In this document: positions 43,079 to 53,228 of the stretch, piece after piece
Numbering within the stretch: the first letter of the stretch is position 1
How the letters are laid out: each line of letters begins with the position of its first letter
DNA from: Aureobasidium sp. EXF-3400
Lineage: Eukaryota > Ascomycota > Dothideomycetes > Dothideales > Saccotheciaceae
Length of the DNA stretch: 64,000 bases
Reading direction: 5' to 3'
Assembly: GCA_024195585.1 (NCBI GenBank)
Contig: SWBL01000059.1
Coordinates: 117,983 to 181,982 of the forward strand
Program-made: the position numbers and the translations under genes
The notes under the pieces: model-generated
What the model was told of the DNA's origin: nothing
Seen by the model: the letters and a program-made list of their open reading frames with translations, nothing else
The model's database searches: none

Positions 43079-43243
43079 CAGTTTGATTATCGGAGGAAGG
43101 ATACTACAGACTGATGTGATGAGGGTGCGAGGAAGAGTCACAATGATGGAAGGATGAGATGTTCGGAAATCGATTTCAATCCTCCGCTTCATCCTGCGGG
43201 CGATCACCTCAACTGCTGACTGACAAGAAACATCTGCCAGCCC

Positions 43244-43564
43244 TCACGATCTTCTCTTTCCCTGATCTTGCTCTCTACGCGACAAACTCCCTTCATATGC
43301 GTGGGAGCTTGATGGAATCGGGCTGTTGTACGTGTTCCTCCTGGTACCTTCGCTGGAAGGGATGCTGGCCTTTATTATGCCTAAGCTGGTGACCACTACC
43401 ATCGCCGTGTATACAAGCAGACACATGGACGCGCATCTGATAAAGGCCGCTAACGAGTGTAAAAGGTCGGCTATTCCTTTTTGCACTCGAGGATCCTCTG
43501 CGCACAGCCCCTATGTGTGTCAGTGTTCGCGCGATATTTAACGTTCTAGAGGCTCGCTCACCAT
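43244..43564 (-). CDS. Tiny membrane protein B of a tandem pair, start-codon-only first exon (89 aa)
   Basis: Exon 1 is the ATG at 43564-43562, then a 51-nt intron (43561-43511; GTGAGC donor, CACTGAC branch-like site, ATAG acceptor), then exon 2 at 43510-43244. The protein begins MGLCAEDPRVQKGIADLLHS and has one hydrophobic segment, CASMCLLVYTAMVVVTSLGI, followed by a Ser/Arg-rich tail ending RREQDQGKRRS. No in-frame ATG before the hydrophobic segment exists in exon 2, so the intron is needed for a start that retains the conserved N-terminal helix. The same plan in the neighbour supports the model. Function unknown. Confidence 0.52.
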
Positions 43565-43736
43565 GATGGAATCACAAGACGAAGCTGATGAGGTACAGTA
43601 GTTGAAAGTGTTTCGAGAGAGATGCAACCAGAATATATGTATTTGGTTGTAGGGAGCGACGAGTCAAGAATTATGAACGCTAACAGGATTCGGAAGATGA
43701 AAAGTCATAAATCATTAAACGAAGCATAGCGTCTGT

Positions 43737-44064
43737 CTACCAAGTCTTCTTGCCTTGCCCAGCAGCCTCAACGCCACGAGCGATGTTGTTGGTTCCATCC
43801 TCAAGGCCGTTTCCAAGAGAAGCCAAAGCATCTCCGAGTGGCTTTCCTGTGTTGCCTGTAACGCCAGTCACAGTGTTGCCGACTTATAAAGACAGTCAGC
43901 ACAAGCAACAGACTAACAATTCTGATCGACTCACCTCCTCGAGCAGCAGCTCCGGTAACACTTCCTACAGTGCCCAAGAGACCTCCGACGCCTTTTCCGA
44001 CGGTAGATGTGACAGCAGTCACGCCGCCAGCAACTCCAGATTTCTTGTCTTCTCCGATAGCCAT
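43737..44064 (-). CDS. Small Gly-rich protein (91 aa)
   Basis: Exons 44064-43935 and 43882-43737 on the minus strand encode 91 residues, with a GTGAGT donor and TATAAG acceptor. The sequence is Gly/Thr/Val-rich with amphipathic spacing: GVTAVTSTVGKGVGGLLGTV, then VGNTVTGVTGNTGKPLGDAL and NNIARGVEAAGQGKKTW. This weakly resembles LEA-like or membrane-associating small fungal proteins. A probable 5' UTR intron lies at 44125-44073 (GTAAGT...CTTAG) and a TATA box further upstream, suggesting regulated, abundant expression. Function unknown. Confidence 0.68.
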
Positions 44065-44497
44065 TGTGATAACTAAGCCGAGATGTCAACACACAGGACT
44101 ACCAGACAGCATGCTCAAAACTTACTTTGTAGAAGTAGTTGGGTTGTATAGTGAGTTTGAGAGAGCTTACAGACAAGTACCTACCGTCCACCCTAGATTT
44201 ATATATTGCCATCGACATGGGTACGAGGGTGGTTGGTGCATGACGTAGATGGGCAGGTGGCTCATCCTGCATGTGATTGTACAAATTGAGCAGAGATGGA
44301 TGTTAGCATGTTACACCAAAGATACGCTGTACTTGCAGATGCGCTCCCATATGCTGTATCACCTTCAGCTAAACATCCGGATCAAACGGTATAGCCGTTG
44401 CACAAAAGTGTTTGTTGGCGCAAGCGTGCAGTGACGTATGCAAATTTATGGAGAATAGCCCAAGATGACTCTTTGACCTTGCAACCACACAACAAAC
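44065..44497. promoter_or_regulatory. Divergent promoter, small Gly-rich gene and HAD hydrolase
   Basis: This spacer contains the 5' UTR intron and TATA box of the minus-strand gene. No matching element is obvious for the plus-strand HAD gene. Confidence 0.5.
44198..44205 (-). promoter_or_regulatory. TATA box of the small Gly-rich gene
   Basis: The minus strand reads TATATAAA about 135 bp before the start codon at 44064, or roughly 80 bp once the probable 53-nt 5' UTR intron is removed. Confidence 0.55.
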
Positions 44498-45801
44498 ATG
44501 TCAACGACAGCGACGACGACATTCAGAAGGCTTGCTAGGCCCTCGGTGCTATCACAATGGTGCAAACCGACATGCTCGACACAATGGTCGCGATCCTTGA
44601 TCACGTCTAGACCAGGCGCGAAACATCCCGACTTTGCCTTTGCATTTGAGTATGTCGCATAGCCCATTCCTGCTTGAGATAGACATTGATAGGCGATCTA
44701 GTATCGATGGTGTGCTCCTCCGTTCTTCCGACCCCCTACCTCGAGCCCACAAAGCCCTATCGCTGCTCCAAACCGAACGCATCCCCTTCATCCTCCTTAC
44801 CAACGGCGGCGGCAAGCATGAGTCGGAAAGAGTCGAAGAGCTCAGTCAGAAGCTGGACATTGAACTAGACACCTCTATGTTCGTGCAGAGCCACACCCCC
44901 TTTGCCGACATGAGGGAGCTTCACGACAAGACAGTTCTTGTGGTAGGAGGCGACTACGACAAGTGCCAAATCGTTGCACAGAAGTATGGTTTCAAGGCAG
45001 TCGTCACTCCTGGCGACATTATCACAGCATACCCTGATGTCTGGCCCTTTACCAAAATCTTCGCCGAATACTACGAAAAGTTCGCTAAACCGCTACCTGC
45101 TCCGATTGACGCAGAGAATCCGGACAAGTCTCTCAAGATCGATGCCATCTTCGTATACAGCGACCCGCGTGACTGGGGCTTGGACACAACTGTCATAGCA
45201 GATCTTCTGCTGTCAAGAGATGGAATCATGGGCACACTGTCGGGAAAGAATGGAGACAATACACTTTCAAACAATGGCTACCAACAAGACAACCAGCCCA
45301 AACTCTACTTCTCCAACCCAGACTTGTGGTGGGCTGCGAAATACCACCTCCCACGACTGGGCCAGGGTGGCTTCAGAGAGGCCTTTGAGGGCGTTTGGGC
45401 TGCCATCACCGGTGGCCAGAACGCTGGTGTGAAACTGCAGAAGAAGGTCATTGGCAAGCCTTACCATGAGACGTACGAGTTCGCGGAGAAGAGGTTAAGA
45501 GCACACAGAAACGACCTTTACACCGGCGAGTCGATAGAGCCTTTGCGTAAGGTCTACATGGTTGGTGATAACCCTGGTAAGTCGAGTTGTACTTTTGCAG
45601 CCAGAAGCGCTTGCTAATCATGTTATAGAATCGGACATCGCTGGCGGAAACTCGTACAAGAGTGCTTTCGGAAGCAAGTGGTCGTCCATCTTGCTTCGTA
45701 CCGGTGTGTATGCTGGGGGCGAACCTGCTCATAAGCCTACCGTCATTGTCGATGATGTGTACGATGCCGTGCAATGGGCCATTGAGGACGCTAAGAACTA
45801 G
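44498..45801 (+). CDS. HAD-superfamily IIA hydrolase, CECR5-like, predicted mitochondrial
   Basis: Exons 44498-44649, 44702-45576 and 45629-45801 encode 399 residues; all joins close in phase. The first splice completes the HAD motif I FDIDGVLL with catalytic aspartates D51 and D53; motif II is in FILLTNGGG, and motif IV appears as YMVGDNPESDIAGGN after the second splice. The first 45 residues are Thr/Arg-rich without acids (TFRRLARPSVLSQW), fitting a mitochondrial presequence. This is the CECR5/HDHD5 branch of subfamily IIA (phosphatase-like). The substrate is unknown; mitochondrial location has been suggested for homologues. The C-terminal VDDVYDAVQWAIEDAKN is characteristic of the fungal group. 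Confidence 0.88.
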
Positions 45802-46025
45802 AACCAGACATGTTAGACTACAGAGCCTTCATTGGTATGCATTTCTCTCGATAGATAGTATATGTTGATGATCATTAGAGTATAGAACATCTCACTTGCA
45901 ACACATGAAAAAAGCTACAGCAGTTCCATCTCCTGGGTATCTTTCTCTCCTCATCACCGTCGTCATCATCAGTTCATAAGCCGTCAACCATACACATCGC
46001 ATCTCTCCCCCATATCTCAATACCA

Positions 46026-46841
46026 TCATTCTGACGAAGTGATCCTCAACTGAGGTGGAGATACCCTCAACTGCGGTGACGGCACCTGAGAAGGCGGCGC
46101 AGTATCCACATCACTCTGCGGCGGCAGTGTACCACTACTCGGCGGCGCCCACCCCTTATCCAACACCTTTCCCGTATAAGAAGGTCGTCTGCTAGCTCCT
46201 GGCCTTGTCGATAAAGCACCCCTGAACTCAACATAAGGATAATCATCCTCACCCAACACCACAGGCCCCTGCCAACACTGAGGCGGTGCATGAGATCTCG
46301 ACCTCTGCATCGGAACAGGCATATCCCTAGCTCCCAGTTCTGTCTTCGTGTGTTTCGCAGGAGATGTCGCTCGAGAAGGTTGCGGCGAAGGGATATGTGT
46401 ATCCGGAAGCCTGACCAAAGGATCAAACTTCCCAGCCAGGAATGCAGAATACTCGTTCGCATTGCTAGGCAATCTGTTCATCTCACTCGTCCAATTGTCT
46501 GGCACCTTGTGGATCTGTGTCCCTGATGCCGTGCGCGAAAATCTTGGCCGCCCTACTCTGACCCTATGACTGTCATCTCCAGTGGCCACAGACTTTAGAG
46601 TAGGATAGGCGGATGATCCGGCAAGGAGAGCTTCGTTTGCTTTTCGGAGTGCGGTGGCTTCATCGGCGCGGATGCAGGAAGGGCAGCGGAGCGATGTGTG
46701 CAGAGGGATCGGGGTGCGGTATGCCCAGGTGAAAGCGTAGCCATCGCAGGCTTTATTGCGGAAGCGAGCTTTGTGGCAGGGGCGTGGATCTTGGAGGTGG
46801 GTGCAGCCGCAGGTCCAAATGAGGATGCCCTTCTCACACAT
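46026..46841 (-). CDS. Protein with Cys-rich N-terminus and Pro/Ser-rich tail (271 aa)
   Basis: A single minus-strand exon starts at ATG 46839-46841. Residues 1-60 hold cysteines and histidines at spaced positions: MCEKGILIWTCGCTHLQDPR, PCHKARFRNKACDGYAF and SLRCPSCIRADEA, which could bind zinc. The remaining 200 residues are low-complexity and disordered, rich in Pro, Ser and Arg (HIPSPQPSRATSPAKHTKTE). I do not recognise the family. The N-terminal module looks related in style to the 74-residue protein at 30843. It converges on the CECR5-like gene, 224 bp apart. Confidence 0.6.
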   Translation of the reverse strand: MCEKGILIWTCGCTHLQDPRPCHKARFRNKACDGYAFTWAYRTPIPLHTSLRCPSCIRADEATALRKANEALLAGSSAYPTLKSVATGDDSHRVRVGRPRFSRTASGTQIHKVPDNWTSEMNRLPSNANEYSAFLAGKFDPLVRLPDTHIPSPQPSRATSPAKHTKTELGARDMPVPMQRSRSHAPPQCWQGPVVLGEDDYPYVEFRGALSTRPGASRRPSYTGKVLDKGWAPPSSGTLPPQSDVDTAPPSQVPSPQLRVSPPQLRITSSE

Positions 46842-47875
46842 TGCTGGTGGTGTTGTGTTGACCTCGAGCTTATCTTCAAGGACGATATAGGATTAAAACG
46901 AGGAACTCGGTTGTATATCCAAGGAAGGCGTTTGCGTTCGTTGGTGCGTTTGTTCTGGAAGCCGTATACAAGGAAGGGATTATATACCATGCTGAGCTGC
47001 AAATTCTCCCTCCGAGTCCAGCAATATAGCTGTGCGGCATCATTCGTTACACCTGGAGCCTGGACGTGACCTGTCCGATTGGACCATGTGCCTGATATAT
47101 AATCAACAACGAGCCAATCTCAAGGATACGAAATTGTGCAAAAGTTGGTCGGGCGAAAGGGTGTCGCTGACAACACAGCTATATCAAGAACATCAAAGAA
47201 GGAGGGAGGCAAGAAAACAAATGAAGCGACTCTGCTGACAGACATACAACAAGGTGGAAGAGCATCAACTTACATGGTCGGTCGCACCTGAAAGACCATG
47301 TGCTATTGCCCTCAACGACAGAAAAAAAAGACCCAACAGATGAACCTCCATTCATGCTCGTTTGACCACACCATCTACGTATCCCTTACCTGTCACGAAG
47401 GATGCATATTTATAGGTCGAATTTTCTGTCAGGGAGCTCTTTCCTGTGTGACATTGATTTTACAAAGCACAAACCTTACTTTCTGGGTGATGGTCTTCCG
47501 GTACCCGCCGCCACGTCTTCGGCAAGACCGCAATTGTTGTACCGGACCGTGTTACTGGGTCTTTGTCGAGAGATGCAGCCGTGAAAGAGGGGTCTGCGGT
47601 AGACCTGTCATATCACGATGATCGACCTTGCAGGTTTTGTTACCTGTATTTAATCACAATCTGTATGCTGATTTTGTGCTGTCTGGAGGTCTTTGGCGTG
47701 AAGGTGCGCGTGCTGATTGGTCAAGTAGCTGTGAATAATCCGGTTGGTTAGTCGACAAGTCAGGAAAACCGTCTCCGCGCTTCCAATGAGAGAAAATGAT
47801 TTCCTGAGGTACTTTTCATTGGTGCCCTTTCTATAGATTCCAGGAGTGATGTTCTCTGTCAGGTAACTGTGTCGC
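46842..47875. other. Intergenic region of 1 kb
   Basis: Promoter of the 46026 gene on the left and the 3' region of the mannosidase gene on the right. No supported coding frame, RNA gene or repeat. Confidence 0.45.
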
Positions 47876-49767
47876 TCAATCCTGTGGCCTGCGCAGGGGA
47901 TGAGCCTCGGTGTTTAGAACCCAGGAGTCTAGGTCAACAAGATCTGGCTCGCTAAAAATGAGGTAGAAATACTTCAGTGTCTCTCCTGTCCAGAAACTCT
48001 CCATAGTGTCTGTGAGTTGAGATTGCTCGTCCCGCACGTCTTGGACGACAGCATATGCGATGTCTGTCTTCGCGTGCGAATCAATGGCCTTGAACATCTG
48101 CCATGCCTTATCTTGCCACGTCTTGTCGCCAGTGATGCGATACATGTAGAACACAGATTCGATGGCCTCTGGGCGGAGGTAGTAGCGAGAGTCAACTACC
48201 TTGGCGAAACCGAGTGGAAGTCTTCCTTTGTCGATAATCTTTTGCGCTTGTTCTTTGAGGGATCTGGTGCCAGTATCGAGGACTCTGTGGACGGCCATTA
48301 CAAGGCCTTTGTGCCACTTCTCTTCGGTCCATTTGCAATCCTCGTCATCAGTACAAGGGATAGCCTCGAAGATTTCAGGCATCATTCCGCTCGGCGTCTG
48401 TTGATAGGCCCACACACAGCCATCTGTCAATCGTTGTGCTGTAAGGATGTCCTCTGGCGTGTTGAAGATTTTGGCACCGAGAGCAACCATACCACCGACG
48501 AAGCAAGTTAGGTGCTGGCCTTCGTTCTTTCGGTCATAACCTGCACCGATCTGTCTTGTGGAACCAGAGATGAGGAGGTCCAGGTTGTCAGGATTGAGGG
48601 GCCTGTAAAACAGATGCTCTTTGGCCACAGCCATACTCTTCTCGTACATGTTCTGGGTCTGCTTGTCCCTGCCATTAAGGAGAAGATATTGCTGTGGTAG
48701 TTAGCAATTGTACAGCAAGGACAGAAGACAAGCAAGCAAACCTTTGGGAAATATTCATAGAGCGAGTCGGCCATAGCACCAAAGGTGAACACTCTATCGT
48801 TCGTAAAGTCTAGATTGCGAGCATCCAGAGAAATGGGCCACATTCCTGGCAGCCTTGTAGTGTTTTGTGATTGTTCGAAAGCATTCATGATCCTCTGAAT
48901 CGCGTCATAGTATTTCGGATCACCACTGAGCTGAGTCAATCGGGTGAACTCGAGGGAGAGAGACCCTATGTCAGCAGAAAGTGCGTTTGAAGGCGCGTGT
49001 TGCAGATCTCCTTTGGCAGCCCTGTGTAGAATGTGAGCGGTGAGAAGGCACGATGTCGAAAGCACTTACTTCAGCCAGTTCCAGGATCCAACCACCGGCA
49101 TGCTGTTTTTAGTATCGAACGAGGCATACAGCATATCGCCAAGTTCGATTGCCTTCTCCAGCAAGATTGGGTATTTCTCGTCGCTCAGGTCGTATGCACT
49201 CAGCAGGCCACCCACATAGCGAATTGTCGTCTCAAATACACTGATCGTCGGCGAAGGAGACGTGTTGAAATCAAGGTACTTCAATGCCTCAACAGCCATT
49301 TCAAACTCTTTTTTCATGCCCATAATCCAGAGAGTGTCAAGGGTATCGACCAGCGTTGCGCCCCAACCTCCAAATCCGTTCTTGTATCCTCCGGACAGCG
49401 GCCGGACCTCATCTTGCAACCAAGCATTCTTTTTGTATCCATTCCAGGAGTGCTTGAAGCTGTTCTTGACAGCTGCCAGCCTCTTTTGTCTCTTGTATCT
49501 TTCCACCGGTGACTCTTTGCCAAACTTGTGTTGGATGGGTGGGATCTGGGCAGGTGGACCGTTCGGAAGCGGGATCATCGACGAGTTCAATGGCCATTGT
49601 CGGGGCAGTGTTTTCCAGCTGAAGTCTGGTGGTAAGGGAGAGGCTTCCTTCGGCGGAGGTGGTGGAGGAGGTGTCCAAGAGTCCTGCTCTAGAACATTGA
49701 AAACGAGTGATAGTGTTACAATAATCAGAATGCAGGTAAGAATCCATCTGCGCGAGATGGAGATCAT
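47876..49767 (-). CDS. GH47 class I alpha-1,2-mannosidase, type II membrane protein
   Basis: Exons 49767-49070, 49021-48742 and 48691-47876 on the minus strand encode 597 residues. A membrane anchor sits at residues 7-25 (RWILTCILIIVTLSLVFNV), followed by a Pro-rich stem. The catalytic domain begins near residue 95 (AVKNSFKHSWNGYKKNAW) and carries GH47 motifs: GFGGWGATLVDTLDTLWIMG, FETTIRYVGGLLSAYDLS, LTCFVGGMVALGAK, YYLRPEAIESVFYMYRITGD, ESFWTGETLKYFYLIF and a terminal LNTEAHPLRRP whose Thr would bind the calcium ion. These enzymes trim alpha-1,2-mannose from N-glycans in the ER or Golgi. The 5' intron donors are GTAAGT and GTTTGC, the latter weaker. Confidence 0.92.
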
Positions 49768-50353
49768 AATCAATGGATTACGGTCAAGAATATATGAACA
49801 AGACAAAAAAGAGGGTATACAATGAATGAGGATAGAATTGACGGTAACAATGTAGAAACACAGACAAAGAAAGACAGCTCGGGCGAGGCTGTGGTCGAAG
49901 ATGTCGAGGAAACAGATCCAGCAAAGGACCTTCTTCCAGACTGCGACTTACAGTGCGTGCTTCTGCCTCTCCCCTGAAAGTTGAAACGCCGATCCATCTT
50001 GGCAGGGTAGGTTACGTAGTTGTTGCGTAGAGAGAATTGATGCTCTGTGTGAGAGAGCAACGTCTCTGAGGGAAGCGCATATACATGTTCGCATTCATGA
50101 GTGTAGTCATAGGTCGTTAGGAGGATTGATGGAATCGGCAAACGGCACACCCGTCACACAAGACTCCTCGCCGAGTCTCGGCGGTTATACTTTTGGGCGA
50201 AGCCAAGCGCGTTGGTGCCATCGCGCGCCTCCGCGGTTAAAGGCGCGTTTGATCGTCTCCACGTGACAGACATCTGGCCAAGTCCATCGCTAGAGCCTCA
50301 TGGTACAAGCAAAGGTCGACTTGACCTCATTGGAGTAAAGAGACCAGGCAAAG
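49768..50353. promoter_or_regulatory. Divergent promoter, GH47 mannosidase and ALG8
   Basis: This 586-bp spacer lies between outward-facing N-glycan genes. It contains no coding frame of note; a CG-rich block near 50180-50240 lies upstream of ALG8. Confidence 0.5.
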
Positions 50354-52161
50354 ATGTCGGATCTATATCCATCGCTCACACAATGTGCGGTTGTCGCTAC
50401 AGCTTTCAAGATCTTGTTGTGGCCAGCATAGTAAGCAAAATGGATCCATCCGTTCCACCACCCCCCTGACATGAGTGCAGCAAGTCGACAGATTTCGAGG
50501 TACATCGCAACTGGTTAGCAATAACAAATTCTCTTCCAGTCAAAGATTGGTATTATGAGGTGAGTATTTCCTGTTTTGGCTCGGGTTATGTTCTGATCAG
50601 CGTGTCAGAAAACATCAGAATGGACACTCGACTATCCCCCTTTCTTTGCAGCATTCGAATGGTGCATGTCCCAAGCTGCCCAATTCTTCGATGGTGAGAT
50701 GCTTCAAGTAAAGAACCTTGGACACTCGAGTTGGCAAACAATCTACTTCCAAAGAGCTACGGTGATCTTGACCGAACTGGTACTTCTCTACGCTCTCCAG
50801 CTGTATGTTCTGATGCTATCGAGACAAACAAGCCATTGCTAAACAGTTCAGATATGTTCGTGGTGCACCAATCACCGCTAAGAAGACTTCCCACGCGGCT
50901 GCAATCTCCATCCTCCTCTCTCCTGGTCTGCTCATCATCGATCACATCCACTTCCAGTACAATGGCTTCATGTACGGCATTCTTGTCCTCTCAATCGTCT
51001 TGGCACGTAGACAATCAGGACTCCTAGCCAGTGGTATCACGTTCGCAGTTTTGCTTTGTTTCAAGCATATCTACCTGTACTTGGCACCGGCATACTTTGT
51101 CTTCTTGCTACGTGTGTATTGTCTCGACCCTCGATCCTGGTTCAAGATCCGCTTTGCCAAATGTGTCAAGCTTGGACTGGGAATCGGTATCGTCTTTGGA
51201 CTTGCGTTTGGACCGTTCGTGTACTGGAACCAGATAGACCAACTCCTGAGCCGTCTGTTCCCCTTCTCGCGAGGACTTTGTCATGCTTACTGGGCTCCAA
51301 ATGTCTGGGCGTTGTACTCCTTCGCCGATAGAATCTTGATCTATTGTGAGTCATCTTTTCTGAAAGTACGACCTGTATCTAATGTGAATAGTGGCACCCT
51401 ACTTCAACCTGTCTGTCAACCGAGAGGCTATCAACAGTGTTACACGCGGACTGGTTGGAGATACATCGTTCGCTGTACTTCCTGATATCTCGCCCCGGAC
51501 GACATTTGTTTTGACCCTAGCGGCACAAATAGTAAGCCCTCCACTCCAGAGACCGCAGGATGATCTAGCTAACTTGTACGCAGCCGGCACTTGTCAAGCT
51601 CTTCTTCCGTCCAACTTGGGACACTTTCGTAGGAGCTTTGACACTCTGCGGATATGCATCCTTTTTGTTCGGCTGGCATGTCCACGAGAAGGCGGTCCTG
51701 CTGGTAATCATTCCGTTCAGTTTGATTGCGCTCAAAGACCGTAGGTATCTCGGAGCGTTTAGACCCCTTGCAGTCTCTGGTCATGTTTCTCTCTTCCCGC
51801 TATTATTCACGGCTCAGGAGTTCCCCATCAAGACGATCTACACCATCTTCTGGCTAATAGCCCTCTTGATAGCATTCGATCAGCTCGCTCCAGCGTAAGT
51901 CTTGTTCAGACAGTTTGACTGCAACATAGGTATACTGACAATTTGTGTAGTTCTTCAAGGCCGAGGGTGTTCTTGCTTGATCGCTTCTCATTTGTATACA
52001 TCGCTGTGGCAATCCCGCTCATCGCGTATTGCTCGCTATTCCACCCGCTGGTATTTGGCGCAAAATATGAGTTTCTACCGCTCATGTTCACTAGCTCGTA
52101 CTGCGCGATGGGAGTGGTATCAAGTTGGATCAGCTTCTTGATTGTGTACTTTACTTCATGA
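50354..52161 (+). CDS. ALG8: ALG8, dolichyl-P-P-GlcMan9GlcNAc2 alpha-1,3-glucosyltransferase
   Basis: Seven exons, 50354-50430, 50481-50559, 50609-50802, 50852-51345, 51392-51531, 51584-51894 and 51951-52161, encode 501 residues in phase. Splicing the first two exons rebuilds the luminal family motif [16 protein letters not shown]. Others follow: [38 protein letters not shown] and [20 protein letters not shown]. Many hydrophobic segments and the C-terminal [14 protein letters not shown] are typical. ALG8 adds the second glucose to the lipid-linked oligosaccharide in the ER membrane, using dolichyl-phosphate glucose. The HFQYNG and [10 protein letters not shown] signatures favour ALG8 over ALG6. 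Confidence 0.93.
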
Positions 52162-53228
52162 GTAATATAGCATGACAAGACAGAAACTGAATTGACATTT
52201 CATTTTCTTCTTGCAAGAGCGGCGAAGACTTATTCCTCCTGTGAGTCCGAAGTGGAGTTGAGCAGGGAGGGTTATAACTCTCGTAATAGCTCGACAACGA
52301 AGTAGTAACGTCGGAATGGCCAAAAAGCGATATATCATATACACGAATCTTGTCTAAGAAAACGAAATTGTATGATGTTCATAGGTGATCTGAGATTACG
52401 CTCAGCTTAAAGAAGAAATTGGTCGGCTGTGACGTTTGCTTCTTGGAGACGGACTGTAGATGATGATTTGGGTTTGATGCGACCTTGATATCTCCCAGTG
52501 GAAGCTTGACTGCTAATTTTAGATGCTCAATACTATGATCAAACTACTCGCACAATTTACGCGACCAGAACGAGTCCAAATGTGGTGGTTGTTGTAAAAG
52601 TGGCGATGTGCAGGGTCAGATGTGAATAACGAGCAAATGACGGAGCATTGTCAAGGGAGCTGGGCGTTGCGAAGAGAAAGTCGACAACGGGCCGAGCCGC
52701 AGCCTAGCCCAGTGCTTGGAACGCGACCAGAGCAATACTAGAATGGGCAGCTCATAGTGCCCTTCCGGTGATGCCTTCCCCACGGCTCTTCACAGATCAT
52801 GTCCTTCCTTGTTGCAAAGCTTTGCTCCCTCTTCCTCCCTCCTTCCTTCTCACCGACCGCGACACTCGGCTGTCTCCAAACGGCTCTCATACCTCCAGCA
52901 CTCTCTCAGCCACTCTCCCCGCAGACCCTCTCGGACTTCTGAAGCCTCGTCCATAATTTACTGCGCGTGGTACCCGCGTCTGCCGCAGCAATATCTTCCT
53001 CGTCGACCGACAGCCACTTCGGTCGCGACAGCCAACCACCATACCTTGAATGAGTCCCGAGCATACACCACGCGTTAATTGAGGACGGCATTGGCTCCAC
53101 TTTCGCATGCGACAAGATCACCATCACTAGATCTAGACACCCCGCTGTGTCTACGCCTATCCCGGCTCGCTCGCTCTTCGCGTCCTTCTTCCTTGGCTTC
53201 ACGCCTGAATCACACTCACCACACCACC
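52162..53228. other. Intergenic region upstream of ITC1
   Basis: 3' region of ALG8 followed by a pyrimidine-rich, CT-repeat leader from about 52800 to 53228, likely the ITC1 5' UTR and promoter. No gene seen. Confidence 0.5.
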
